The translations under genes were made by a program, and so were the position numbers. A stretch of DNA of 45,652 nucleotides from CAZEFK01 sp964511405 (GTDB taxonomy: Bacteria; Pseudomonadota; Alphaproteobacteria; Elsterales; Elsteraceae), in contig CAZEFK010000024.1 in assembly GCA_964511405.1 (NCBI GenBank), forward strand, positions 1-45,652, written 5' to 3'. This document shows positions 1 through 8,039 of the stretch, piece after piece. Numbering within the stretch: the stretch's first letter is position 1; every line of letters begins with the position of its first letter. The notes beneath the pieces were generated by a model. That model saw only the letters and a program-made list of their open reading frames with translations, was not told the DNA's origin and did not search any database.

Positions 1-173
1 GCCGGCACCGCGCGGTAGGGCGGTTCGGCCGGGGCCGCCGCCGGCGGGGTCGCGGCGGCCGGGGCGGGCACGGCGGGGGTGGCGCTGGCCGTGGCGGTCG
101 TGGGCGCCTTGCTGTCGGCGCAGCCGGCGGCCAGGGCCAGCAGGGCGATCCAAGCCAGCGTGCGTGCCGTCAC
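1..173 (-). CDS. Putative lipoprotein, N-terminal part only
   Basis: The gene runs off the left edge of the window. It starts at a GTG (complement of 171-173) preceded by a CGGAGA-type ribosome binding site about 8 bases upstream. The first residues are a short basic stretch, a hydrophobic core and a lipobox, LAAGC, so the protein should be cleaved by signal peptidase II and anchored by a lipidated Cys. What follows is a low-complexity Ala/Pro/Thr-rich linker, as in many periplasmic lipoproteins. It lies 88 bp downstream of ileS on the same strand. The mature domain is outside the window, so function cannot be assigned. The lipobox and RBS are seen directly; export is inferred from them. Confidence 0.7.
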   Translation of the reverse strand, partial: MTARTLAWIALLALAAGCADSKAPTTATASATPAVPAPAAATPPAAAPAEPPYRAVP

Positions 174-242
174 GAGCGGTCTCCGTTGCAGTTGCGAAGG
201 GAATCGCCGCGGATGCGACCATGAACGGCCGCCCGATGCAAG

Positions 243-260
243 CCGCGCCCTGCGGCGCGG
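243..260 (-). terminator. GC hairpin just after ileS
   Basis: A perfect 7-bp stem (CCGCGCC / GGCGCGG) with a 4-nt loop lies 2 bases beyond the ileS stop codon. No T-run follows on the minus strand, so this may be a weak terminator, an mRNA 3'-end stabiliser, or chance in GC-rich DNA. Confidence 0.3.
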
Positions 261-261
261 G

Positions 262-3200
262 TCACGCCGGGCGCCGTTCGCCGGTCGGCACCAGCCACAG
301 CCGCAGCGGTTGGCCGTTGACCTCGGTTTCGTCGGCAGCGCCTGAGCCGGCCGGCGCAGGCCCGACGGCGAACAGGGTGGCCAGGGTCTCGTCGACGATG
401 TAGGCGCGATAGTTGCGGGCGGCGTCCTGCAGCGCCGGCGACCCGTCGATGGTCAGGGCGATGCGGTCGCTATAGCCCAGGCCGCGGTCCTTGCGCAGGC
501 CCTGGATGCGGCTGACGATCTCGCGCACGAGGCCTTCCTCGGCGAGGGAGGCATCGATCGTGGCATCGAGCGCGACGACGGCCGTCAGCGAGGCCGCCGT
601 GCCGAAGCTGCCTTCCGGCTTGACCTCGACCGTGACTTCTTCGTTGGACAAAGAGAGATGGCGGCCGCCAGGCAGACGGACATCGTATCCGTCCTTCTCT
701 GCTCTGGGCGAATAGTTGTTGGTTGCGAGCGCCGTTTGAGCCTCTTTCATGTCCTTGCCCAGCCGCTTGCCGAGGACGCGGAAGTTCGGCTTGATCACGA
801 AACTGGCGAAGGCGGCGGCATCGCCCGAAAAGCGCACGGTGCGGACGTTCACTTCGTCTTCCAGCAACGATAGAAGCGGCGTCAGGCGCGCTTGCCGCGC
901 CGGGTCGGCGAGCACGACCTCGAGCTGGCGCAGGGGCTGGCGGATCTTGATGCCGACCATGTTGCGCGCCTGCAGGCCGAGGCTCGCCAGCTCGCGGATC
1001 AGGCCCATGTCCTCGGCCAGCGCCGGGTCGATGGCGGCCGCGTCGGCCTCGGGGAAGGGCGCCAGGTGCACCGAATCAGACGCGCCCGGGACGCCGGCGG
1101 TCAGCGCCTGGTACAGGGCGTCGGCCAGGAACGGCACGTAAGGCGCGATCAGCCGCGCCACGGTCTCCAGCACCTCGTAGAGGGTCCACAGCGCGGCCTC
1201 GGTGTCCGGGCCTTCGCCCCAGAAGCGGCGGCGCGAGCGGCGGACATACCAGTTCGACAGGCCTTCGACGAAGGCCTGCACGGCGCGGGCGCCCTCGTGG
1301 AAGACATAGGCGTCCATGGCCTGGCCGACGGTCCGGGTGAGGGTCGCCAGCTCGCTCAGGATCCAGCGGTCGAGCTGGTCGCGCCCGGCCAGCGCCGGCC
1401 GCTTCGCCGGATCCGGGCGGAAGCCCAGGATGTTGGCGTAGATCTGGAAGTAGCCATAGACGTTGCGCAAGCGGATCAGGAACTCGCGCTGGCCCTCGCG
1501 CAGTGCGCCCAGCGACAGCCGGGTGTTGGTCCAGGGCACCGACGACGCGAACAGCCAGCGGAAGCTGTCCGCCCCCAGCGCCTCGAACGGCGGCACCAGC
1601 TCGACTTTGCGGTCGAGGCCCAGGGCGGCGATGTCGTCGGGATGCAGGTGGACCGTGTCGCGGACCCGGACGTCGGCCTCGACGGCCTGGAGCGGCAGCG
1701 CCTGGCCGCCCGGCCCCTTGGCGGTCATGCGCTCGTCGGCCGCCAGGTTCAGGCTGCGCACCAGCGCCTGCTTGAAGCCGACGGTGCCCGGCTTGAGCTT
1801 GGCGTCGGGCCGGACGGCCAGGGTCATGGCGCCGCGCAGCACCAGGTCGGGCGGCGTGTAGTTGCCCTTGGACTTCGATTCCTTCTGGCCCGACGCATCG
1901 CCGACATGGCCCAGCACCACGCAATTGCGGAACGGCCGCGGCAGGCCGAAGTCGGGCAGGCCGTGCTCGGCGCAGGTCTCGGCGTCGAACACCAAGGTCG
2001 CGACCATCAGCAGGGAGTAGAACCAGCCGCGGGTCTGGTCGACCGCCTCGGTGATGTAGTCGGCCGGATACTCGGCGGCGAACTCGGCTTGGTTCTTGTG
2101 CGGGAAGCCCCACTGCGCGAACGGCATGCAGCCCGAGTCGAACCACACGTCGATGACCTCGGGCACCCGCTTCATGGTGCCGCCGCAGCGGTCGCACGGG
2201 AAGGTGACGCGGTCGATCCAGGGCCGGTGCACCTGCAGGTCGGCATCGACCGTCTGGTCGAAGGCGTCGGGATTGCGCTGCGCGATCTCGGCCGTGGAGA
2301 TCGGCGCATGCATGTGGCCGCAGGACTCGCAGGTCCAGATGTTGAGCGGCGTGCCCCAGAAGCGCTCTCGGCTCAGGGCCCAGTCGACGTTGTTGCGCAG
2401 GAAGTCGCCGAAGCGGCCTTCCTTGATGTGCTCGGGCACCCAGTTGACGGCGGCATTGTTGGCCAGCGCCACGTCCTTCAGGGCCGTGGTGCGGATGAAC
2501 CAGGCCGGCCGCGCGTACTGGATCAAGGGGTCGCTGTCGGCGCGCCAGCAGAACGGGTAGTCGTGGCGGTAGACGGTCTCCGAGAACAGCAGGCCGCGGC
2601 GCTTGAGGTCGCGGATGATGTCGCGGTCGGCGTCCTTGCAGAAGCGCCCCTCCAGGAAGCCGGTGCCGGGCACGAAGCGGCCGTCGGGCGCCACGAGCTG
2701 CAGCATGCCCAGGCCGTTGGCCTTGGCGGACTCGAAATCGTCCTCGCCGAACGCCGGCGCCACATGGACCATGCCGGTGCCGGAGTCGACGCCGACCCAG
2801 TCGGCCGCCACCACCACGAAGGCATCGCCGCCCTCGGGCTTGGCGAAGTCGAAGGGCGGCGTGTAGCGCAGGCCGACCAGCTCGCGCCCGGTCACGGTCT
2901 TCTCCAGCACGCCGCCGTCGACCTGGCCCTGCTGGGCCGCGGCGATGACGACGCGCTGGCCGCCTTGGCTCAGGATCGCGTACTCGACCTCGGGGTTGAC
3001 GGCGATCGCGACGTTGGACGGCAGGGTCCAGGGCGTGGTGGTCCAGGCCAGCAGGGCCAGATCCTGACCGACGACCGGGAACCGGCACACCACCGACGGG
3101 TCGTCGACGGTCTTGTAGCCCTGGCCGACCTCGCCCGCCGACAGCGCGGTGCCGCCCTGCGGCCACCACCACACGACCTTGTGGCTGCGGTACAGCAGGC

Positions 3201-3708
3201 CCTTCTTGAACAGGGTCGCCAGCGCCCACCACACGCTCTCGATGTAGCTGCGGTGATAGGTGACGTAGGCGTGCTCGGTGTCGACCCAGAAGCCGATCCG
3301 GCGGGTCAGGTCCTCCCACTCCTGGGTGTATTGGAAGACGCTGTCCCGGCAGGCCCGGGCGAAGCGGTCGAGGCCGTAGCCCTCGATCGCGGCGCGGCCG
3401 TGGATGCCCAGGATCTTCTCGACCTCGACCTCGACCGGCAGGCCATGGGTGTCCCAGCCGGCGCGCCGCGGCACCTTGTAGCCGCGCATCGAGCGGTAGC
3501 GCAGGATCAGGTCCTTGACCACGCGGGTCAGCACATGGCCGTTGTGCGGCGTACCGTTGGCGGTCGGCGGGCCCTCGTAGAACACGAAGGGCGGGCGGCC
3601 GGCGGCCTCGTCCACGCTCCGGCGGTAGATCTGCTCCCGCTCCCAGAACGCCAGGACGTCCGCCTCGAGCTCCAGGGTTGGTTTCAGGTCGGCGAAGGGC
3701 GCGGTCAT
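262..3708 (-). CDS. ileS: Isoleucyl-tRNA synthetase, eukaryote-like (IleS2-like) form
   Basis: Charges tRNA-Ile with isoleucine in the cytoplasm, with editing of misactivated valine. The 1,148-residue product is longer than ordinary bacterial IleS1 (about 930-970). The class I HIGH motif reads HNGH (residues 55-58), followed by a GWDTHGLPVE block. Two zinc-type CxxC pairs are at 460-463 and 505-508. The KMSKS loop reads KESKS (609-613). About 100 residues separate KESKS from the GADSFRW block near 712, where most synthetases have about 15-20, so there is an insertion of roughly 80 residues next to the catalytic loop. The C-terminus carries the anticodon-binding fold and a DUF5915-like tail typical of the eukaryote-like clade, which is often less sensitive to mupirocin. 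Translation starts at ATG 3708 with no strong RBS. It is the only synthetase in the window. Confidence 0.95.
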   Translation of the reverse strand: MTAPFADLKPTLELEADVLAFWEREQIYRRSVDEAAGRPPFVFYEGPPTANGTPHNGHVLTRVVKDLILRYRSMRGYKVPRRAGWDTHGLPVEVEVEKILGIHGRAAIEGYGLDRFARACRDSVFQYTQEWEDLTRRIGFWVDTEHAYVTYHRSYIESVWWALATLFKKGLLYRSHKVVWWWPQGGTALSAGEVGQGYKTVDDPSVVCRFPVVGQDLALLAWTTTPWTLPSNVAIAVNPEVEYAILSQGGQRVVIAAAQQGQVDGGVLEKTVTGRELVGLRYTPPFDFAKPEGGDAFVVVAADWVGVDSGTGMVHVAPAFGEDDFESAKANGLGMLQLVAPDGRFVPGTGFLEGRFCKDADRDIIRDLKRRGLLFSETVYRHDYPFCWRADSDPLIQYARPAWFIRTTALKDVALANNAAVNWVPEHIKEGRFGDFLRNNVDWALSRERFWGTPLNIWTCESCGHMHAPISTAEIAQRNPDAFDQTVDADLQVHRPWIDRVTFPCDRCGGTMKRVPEVIDVWFDSGCMPFAQWGFPHKNQAEFAAEYPADYITEAVDQTRGWFYSLLMVATLVFDAETCAEHGLPDFGLPRPFRNCVVLGHVGDASGQKESKSKGNYTPPDLVLRGAMTLAVRPDAKLKPGTVGFKQALVRSLNLAADERMTAKGPGGQALPLQAVEADVRVRDTVHLHPDDIAALGLDRKVELVPPFEALGADSFRWLFASSVPWTNTRLSLGALREGQREFLIRLRNVYGYFQIYANILGFRPDPAKRPALAGRDQLDRWILSELATLTRTVGQAMDAYVFHEGARAVQAFVEGLSNWYVRRSRRRFWGEGPDTEAALWTLYEVLETVARLIAPYVPFLADALYQALTAGVPGASDSVHLAPFPEADAAAIDPALAEDMGLIRELASLGLQARNMVGIKIRQPLRQLEVVLADPARQARLTPLLSLLEDEVNVRTVRFSGDAAAFASFVIKPNFRVLGKRLGKDMKEAQTALATNNYSPRAEKDGYDVRLPGGRHLSLSNEEVTVEVKPEGSFGTAASLTAVVALDATIDASLAEEGLVREIVSRIQGLRKDRGLGYSDRIALTIDGSPALQDAARNYRAYIVDETLATLFAVGPAPAGSGAADETEVNGQPLRLWLVPTGERRPA

Positions 3709-3795
3709 GGGGCTGATTTCGGCCTTGTCAAGCGGAACGAGTGGCGGGGGACACTATAGGCAGCGGCCCCCCGGCTCAACCCCCGGGACCGCCGC

Positions 3796-4719
3796 CTACG
3801 CGGCAGCGTGCCGCCGTGCCTCGGCGATGAAGGCGGCGGCGGCCGGGCGGCGCTCGTCGCGGCGATGGATCAGGGTCAAGGGGGCCTGGAGCAGGCGGCG
3901 CGCCGGCGCCGGCGCGTCGAGCCTCGCATAGGTGACGCCGGGGACGCGGACCGCCCGCATCGACTCAGGCACGCAGGAGATGCCGATGCCGGAGGCAACC
4001 AGATTGAGGTTGGTGAGCATGCGCTCGACCTCGGCCGTCACCGCCGGCTCGAAGCCGGCCCATCGGCAGGCCTCGACGATGTTGGCATAGAGCCCGGGCG
4101 CGGCCCGCCGGCGCACGAGGACGAAGGGCTCGTCGGCCAGGGCGGCGAGCGCCACGCGGCCGCCGCCGCGCTGGCCTGGCCGCGGCGCCAGGCGATGGCC
4201 GGTCGGCAGCGCGGCGACTAGGCGCTCGACATCAAGCTCCAGGAGCGTGAGGTCCGGCGATCGAACGATCGGGACGCGCAGAATGGCGAAGGCGAGCCGA
4301 CCGGCCTGCACCGCCTCGGTCAGTTGGGCCGCGTTCATCTCGTGCAGGTCGTAGGCGATATGCGGATGCCGGTCGCGGAAGGTGCGCAACAGCCGCGGCA
4401 CCAGCGGATGCAGCGCCGCCGAGGTGGTCGTGCCGCCCGCAATCTCGCCTTCCTCGCCGACGGCGATGCGGCGGGTCCGCCGTCCCGCCCGATCGGCCGC
4501 ATCGAGGATGGCGTATGCCTCCTCCAGCAGCACGGCGCCGGCCGGGGTCAGGGCGACGCCCTTCGGCAGGCGCTCGAACAGCGTCGCCTCCAACTCGGCC
4601 TCGAGCAGGCGAATCTGCTGGCTCAGCGGCGGCTGCGCCATGCCCAGGCGGGCGGCGGCGCGGGTGATATGCCGCTCCTCGGCCACGGCCACGAAATAGC
4701 GCAGGCGACGCAGATCCAT
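3796..4719 (-). CDS. LysR-family transcriptional regulator
   Basis: A 307-residue LTTR. Residues 1-60 form the winged helix-turn-helix (MDLRRLRYFVAVAEERHITRAAARLGMAQPPLSQQIRLLE region), and the rest is a periplasmic-binding-protein-like effector domain. The N-terminus (RYFVAVAEE, QPPLSQQI) resembles the BenM/CatM/AlsR branch, which commonly responds to small organic acids or aromatics; that is inference. The gene is divergent from a secreted alpha/beta hydrolase, and the shared 164-bp gap contains two dyads, so it probably controls that gene and itself. The stop codon is TAG at 3796-3798. The effector is unknown. Confidence 0.9.
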   Translation of the reverse strand: MDLRRLRYFVAVAEERHITRAAARLGMAQPPLSQQIRLLEAELEATLFERLPKGVALTPAGAVLLEEAYAILDAADRAGRRTRRIAVGEEGEIAGGTTTSAALHPLVPRLLRTFRDRHPHIAYDLHEMNAAQLTEAVQAGRLAFAILRVPIVRSPDLTLLELDVERLVAALPTGHRLAPRPGQRGGGRVALAALADEPFVLVRRRAAPGLYANIVEACRWAGFEPAVTAEVERMLTNLNLVASGIGISCVPESMRAVRVPGVTYARLDAPAPARRLLQAPLTLIHRRDERRPAAAAFIAEARRHAAA

Positions 4720-4781
4720 GGCAGCCGCGGGTCCTCGCCGAGACGGGTCGGGCCCGATCCTACCGCGCCGGCTGGTCGCCC

Positions 4782-4829
4782 CAGACGAAAATCGTCTGAC
4801 GGTGCGCCAGATCCATCTTTTACAAGATG
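4782..4829. promoter_or_regulatory. Two dyads between lysR and the hydrolase gene
   Basis: CAGACGA-AAA-TCGTCTG (4782-4798) is a perfect 7-bp inverted repeat with a 3-nt centre. CATCTT-TTAC-AAGATG (4814-4829) is a second one. They lie 63 and 95 bp from the lysR start and 55-102 bp before the hydrolase ATG, where LysR regulators usually bind. Binding is inferred; the symmetry is seen. Confidence 0.45.
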
Positions 4830-4883
4830 ACGAAGCCGCGCCATCGTCGCCGCCAGCAATCTCGAGAGCGGAGTCGCGGGGCG

Positions 4884-5900
4884 ATGAAGGTCCGATATGG
4901 TGTGGCGCTCGCTTTGGCTCTGATTAGTCAGCGTGCCCACGCTGCCGACGAGGCGGCTGGTAATAAAGCGCCGGTGAAGGCGATCGCAGATGCCCGGATT
5001 GCCGTGGGCGAGTCGGGCATTCTGCCGCTTTACGTCTCCCGGGACTGGTCGAAGCCGCAAGCCGGGATCACCCGCGCAATCCTGGTGCTGCATGGGCGCT
5101 TGCGGAATGCCGACGTCTATTACCGCTCCGCGCTCGCCGCGCAGGCGGCCGCCGGTGCGGCGGGGCGGACGGCCATCATGATCGCGCCGCAGTTCCTGGC
5201 GAGGATCGATCTCGACGCTTATCACCTGCCGGCGAGCACGCTGTATTGGTCGCTCGAAGGCTGGGAAGGCGGCGATCCGGCCGAGGGGCCGGCGCCGGTC
5301 AGCTCGTTCGACGCGCTCGACGCGATCCTCAGGCGCCTCGCCGACCGGACCTTGTTCCCGGACTTGGCGCAGATCGTGGTCGCGGGCCACTCCGGCGGTG
5401 CCCAGGTCGTGCAGCGCTACGCCATTGCGGCACGGGGCGACGCCGCGCCTGGCATCGCCATCCGCCATGTGGTCGCCAATCCGTCCTCGTACGCCTATTT
5501 CAGCCCGGAGCGCCCGGAGCCCCGGATCGCGGCGTCCTGTCCGGGCTACGACACCTGGAAATACGGCATGCAGGCCCGCCCGCCCTATCTCGCCACGCCC
5601 ACCGCTTCAGCGCTCGAGCAACGCTATGTCGCGCGCCAGGTGATCTATCTGCTCGGCACCGAGGACACCAACCCCAACCATCCGGCCCTCGACAAGAGCT
5701 GCATGGCCGAGGCGCAGGGGCCGTACCGCTACGCGCGCGGGCATGCCTACGCCGCGGCCATGGCGGCGCGCGACGGCGGCACGCCCAATCATCGCATCTG
5801 GGACGTATCAGGCGTCGGCCATGATGGCGACCGGATGCTGGCGTCGCCCTGCGGGCTCCAAGCGCTGTTCGATCTGCCGGGCTGCGCGGCGGAGCGCTAA
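4884..5900 (+). CDS. Secreted alpha/beta hydrolase (esterase-like)
   Basis: A 338-residue protein with a Sec signal peptide (MKVRYGVALALALISQRAHA, cut near AHA-AD). I chose ATG 4884 because it begins the signal peptide and has GGAG 10 bases upstream; an ATG 57 bp earlier adds a basic leader and looks wrong. The alpha/beta-hydrolase fold shows in the nucleophile elbow GHSGG (Ser170), an Asp in GTEDTN and the catalytic His313 in GVGHDG. An early LVLHG strand could form the oxyanion side. It should hydrolyse an ester or related bond in the periplasm or outside the cell; the substrate cannot be read. It is divergent from a LysR gene and convergent with tetR, overlapping that gene's stop by 4 bases. 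Confidence 0.85.
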   Translation: MKVRYGVALALALISQRAHAADEAAGNKAPVKAIADARIAVGESGILPLYVSRDWSKPQAGITRAILVLHGRLRNADVYYRSALAAQAAAGAAGRTAIMIAPQFLARIDLDAYHLPASTLYWSLEGWEGGDPAEGPAPVSSFDALDAILRRLADRTLFPDLAQIVVAGHSGGAQVVQRYAIAARGDAAPGIAIRHVVANPSSYAYFSPERPEPRIAASCPGYDTWKYGMQARPPYLATPTASALEQRYVARQVIYLLGTEDTNPNHPALDKSCMAEAQGPYRYARGHAYAAAMAARDGGTPNHRIWDVSGVGHDGDRMLASPCGLQALFDLPGCAAER

Positions 5901-6559
5901 CCCGGCGCCGCGACGAACCGCGTCACCGCCTCGACGACCCGCGCGCGCCGCGCCACTCTGGCCTCGGGCGCACCCATGTCGTGGCCGAACACCTGAGCGA
6001 TGGTGGCGCGGTTGGACACGTTGTAGAAGGCCAGCGCACTGATCGTCAGGTGGATGTCGACCGGGTCCAGGCCCGGCCGGAAGGCGCCGGCGGCGACGCC
6101 GCGGCCATAGATCTCGCGGATCATGTCGATCGCCGGCAGGTTGAGCTCGGCGATCTTCGCCGACATGGTCAGGTGCCGGGCATGGTGGATGTTCTCGATC
6201 ATCACCAGCCGCACGAAATCCGGATTGTCGGCGTGGTAGTCGAAGGTGAAGCCGGCCAGCTCGGCCAGGGCCTGGGCGGGCGGCAGGGCGCCCAGATCCA
6301 GCGATTGCTCGAGTGCGCGGATCCGGCCATGGGCCTCCTCCAGCACCGCCCGGTACAGCCCCTCCTTGTCGCCGAAATAGTAATAGATCATCCGCTTCGA
6401 GGTGGCGGTGCGCGCCGCGATCTCGTCGACCCGGGCGCCGCTCAGGCCGTTCTCGGCGAACTGCGCGCGCGCCACGTCCAGGATGTTCCGGCGCACCCTG
6501 TCCGGATCCTGGCTCCAGGTCTGCACGCGGCGGCGATCGCCGGTCACCGTCTCGGTCAT
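5897..6559 (-). CDS. TetR-family transcriptional regulator
   Basis: A 220-residue repressor. The DNA-binding helix-turn-helix is at about residues 22-68 (ILDVARAQFAENG, VDEIAARTATSKRMIYYYF). The longer C-terminal domain resembles the TetR_C group found with RutR-like and fatty-acid or amino-acid regulators. It is divergent from an amino-acid ABC importer, with a pair of inverted 15-20 bp operator-like sites between them, so it probably represses that operon and itself until a ligand binds. Its last codons overlap the end of the hydrolase gene. The ligand is unknown. Confidence 0.9.
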   Translation of the reverse strand: MTETVTGDRRRVQTWSQDPDRVRRNILDVARAQFAENGLSGARVDEIAARTATSKRMIYYYFGDKEGLYRAVLEEAHGRIRALEQSLDLGALPPAQALAELAGFTFDYHADNPDFVRLVMIENIHHARHLTMSAKIAELNLPAIDMIREIYGRGVAAGAFRPGLDPVDIHLTISALAFYNVSNRATIAQVFGHDMGAPEARVARRARVVEAVTRFVAAPG

Positions 6560-6590
6560 GCCGCCATCCTATCCGAGCGCTCGTCCGGGT

Positions 6591-6644
6591 AAATGTACGA
6601 ACTAGTTAAAAGCAGGTTGCGGAAATTATCCAGCTCGTACATTT
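6591..6644. promoter_or_regulatory. Paired TetR operator-like sites
   Basis: AAATGTACGA (6591-6600) and its exact reverse complement TCGTACATTT (6635-6644) flank the centre of the tetR/ABC gap. Read outward the similarity is longer: AATGTACGAACTAGTTAAA on the plus strand against AATGTACGAGCTGGATAAT on the minus strand. The first copy also contains the palindrome AACTAGTT (6600-6607). Two similar inverted sites, one nearer each divergent gene, fit a TetR repressor controlling both directions. Confidence 0.6.
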
Positions 6645-6701
6645 TGGCCGGACCGGCATCGGCCCGACCAGAGGCCGGCCCGCCGACAGGGAGGGCGGCG
6701 C

Positions 6702-7370
6702 GTGGCCTACAGCCTCGATTTCGGTCCGGTGTGGCAGGGCCTGCCCAGCCTGCTGTGGGGCTGCGTCAACACCCTGGGGCTGGCGGCCGCCGGCATCGCG
6801 CTGGCGTTCGTGATCGGGGTTGCCGGGGTAGGGCTGCGCGACTCGCGCGCCGCGCCGGTGCGCTGGGCGGTCGCCGCCTTCGTCGAGCTGATCCGCAACA
6901 CCCCCTTCCTGGTCCAGATCTATTTCGTCTTCTTCGCGTTGCCGTTCGCCGGCCTGCGCCTGGACCCGGCGCCGACCGCGATCATCGCGCTCGGCGTCAA
7001 TGGCGGCGCCTACGCCATCGAGATCCTGCGCGGCGGCATCCAGTCGATCCCCGCGGGCCAGCGCGAGGCCGGGCTCGCGCTCGGCCTGCATCGCGGCCAG
7101 GTGTTCTGGCTGATCGTGCTGAAGCCGGCGCTGCGTGCGGTCTATCCGGCGCTGGCCAGCCAGTTCGTGCTGCTGACGCTCACCACTAGCATCGCGACGG
7201 CGGTCTCGGCGCCGGAGCTGACCTCGGCGGCGGCCCGGATCGAGAGCGAGAGCTTCCGCAGCTTCGAGGTCTACGGCACCACGACGCTGCTTTATCTCGG
7301 CCTGTCGGCGCTGATGATGCTGCTGCTGGGCGGCGTGTCGAAGCGGCTGTTTCGGTATCCGGTGCGCTGA
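6702..7370 (+). CDS. Polar amino-acid ABC transporter, permease 1
   Basis: A 222-residue inner-membrane permease of the HisM/GlnP type, with about five hydrophobic segments. The conserved EAA-like loop reads REAGLALGLHRGQVFWLIVL, followed by KPALRAVYPAL, and the early ELIRNTPFLVQIYF block is typical of polar amino-acid importers. It starts at GTG 6702 after a GGGAGGG ribosome binding site. It is first in a three-gene operon with a second permease (1-base overlap) and a binding protein. The two permeases should form a heterodimer moving an amino acid or similar polar solute into the cell. No ATPase gene is in the operon. Confidence 0.92.
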   Translation: MAYSLDFGPVWQGLPSLLWGCVNTLGLAAAGIALAFVIGVAGVGLRDSRAAPVRWAVAAFVELIRNTPFLVQIYFVFFALPFAGLRLDPAPTAIIALGVNGGAYAIEILRGGIQSIPAGQREAGLALGLHRGQVFWLIVLKPALRAVYPALASQFVLLTLTTSIATAVSAPELTSAAARIESESFRSFEVYGTTTLLYLGLSALMMLLLGGVSKRLFRYPVR

Positions 7371-8011
7371 TGGGCGCGGCGGAGCTCGGCTTCCTGATCA
7401 AAGGCCTGCAATGGACGCTGGCCCTGGCCGTGATCGGGTTCGTGGGCGGCATCCCGGCCGGCCTCGGCATCGCGCTGGCGCGCGCGTCGGGGTGCCGGCC
7501 GCTGGTCCGCACCGCCGCCGGCTATATCGCCCTGTTCCAGGGCACGCCGCTGTTGATGCAGCTGTTCGTCGCCTATTACGGGCTGGCGCTGGTCGGCCTC
7601 AAGCTCGACGCCTGGATGGCCGTGGCCATCGGGTTCATGCTGCATGCCAGCGCCTATCTGGGCGAGATCTGGCGCGGCGGCATCGAGGCGGTGCCGCGCG
7701 GCCAGACCGAGGCGGCCACGGCGCTGGCGCTGCCCTACGGCGTGCGCATGGCCAAGGTGATCCTGCCCCAGGCGCTCCGCATCGCGCTGCCGGCGACCAT
7801 CGGCTTCCTGGTGCAGCTGACCAAGGGCACGTCGCTGGCCGCCATCGTCGGCTTCACGGAGCTCACGCGCGCCGGCTCGATCATCGCCAACCAGACCTTC
7901 CGGCCGCTCATCGTCTTCGCGGTCGTGGGGCTGCTCTACTTCGCCGTCTGCTGGCCGCTGTCGCTGTTCGGCGCGCGGCTGGAGCGCCGCCTGGCCGCGG
8001 CCCGGCGCTGA
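7370..8011 (+). CDS. Polar amino-acid ABC transporter, permease 2
   Basis: A 213-residue permease of the same family as its upstream neighbour and its likely heterodimer partner. Hallmarks are the LFQGTPLLMQLFVAYYGLAL block, GEIWRGGIEAVPRGQTEAATALAL and the coupling-loop region LPQALRIALPATIGFLVQLTK. Its ATG shares one base with the preceding stop (TGATG), so translation is probably coupled. It is followed after 28 bp by the binding-protein gene. Substrate type is inferred from family resemblance only. Confidence 0.92.
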   Translation: MGAAELGFLIKGLQWTLALAVIGFVGGIPAGLGIALARASGCRPLVRTAAGYIALFQGTPLLMQLFVAYYGLALVGLKLDAWMAVAIGFMLHASAYLGEIWRGGIEAVPRGQTEAATALALPYGVRMAKVILPQALRIALPATIGFLVQLTKGTSLAAIVGFTELTRAGSIIANQTFRPLIVFAVVGLLYFAVCWPLSLFGARLERRLAAARR

Positions 8012-8039
8012 CCCGTTCACCAATCGAGGGAGGATACCG

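Noticed and set aside
892..3759. 955-residue open frame antisense to ileS
   Set aside because: It lies entirely across the clearly coding ileS gene. Its product is a His/Arg/Gly/Ala-rich sequence without domains, typical of a GC-rich shadow frame.
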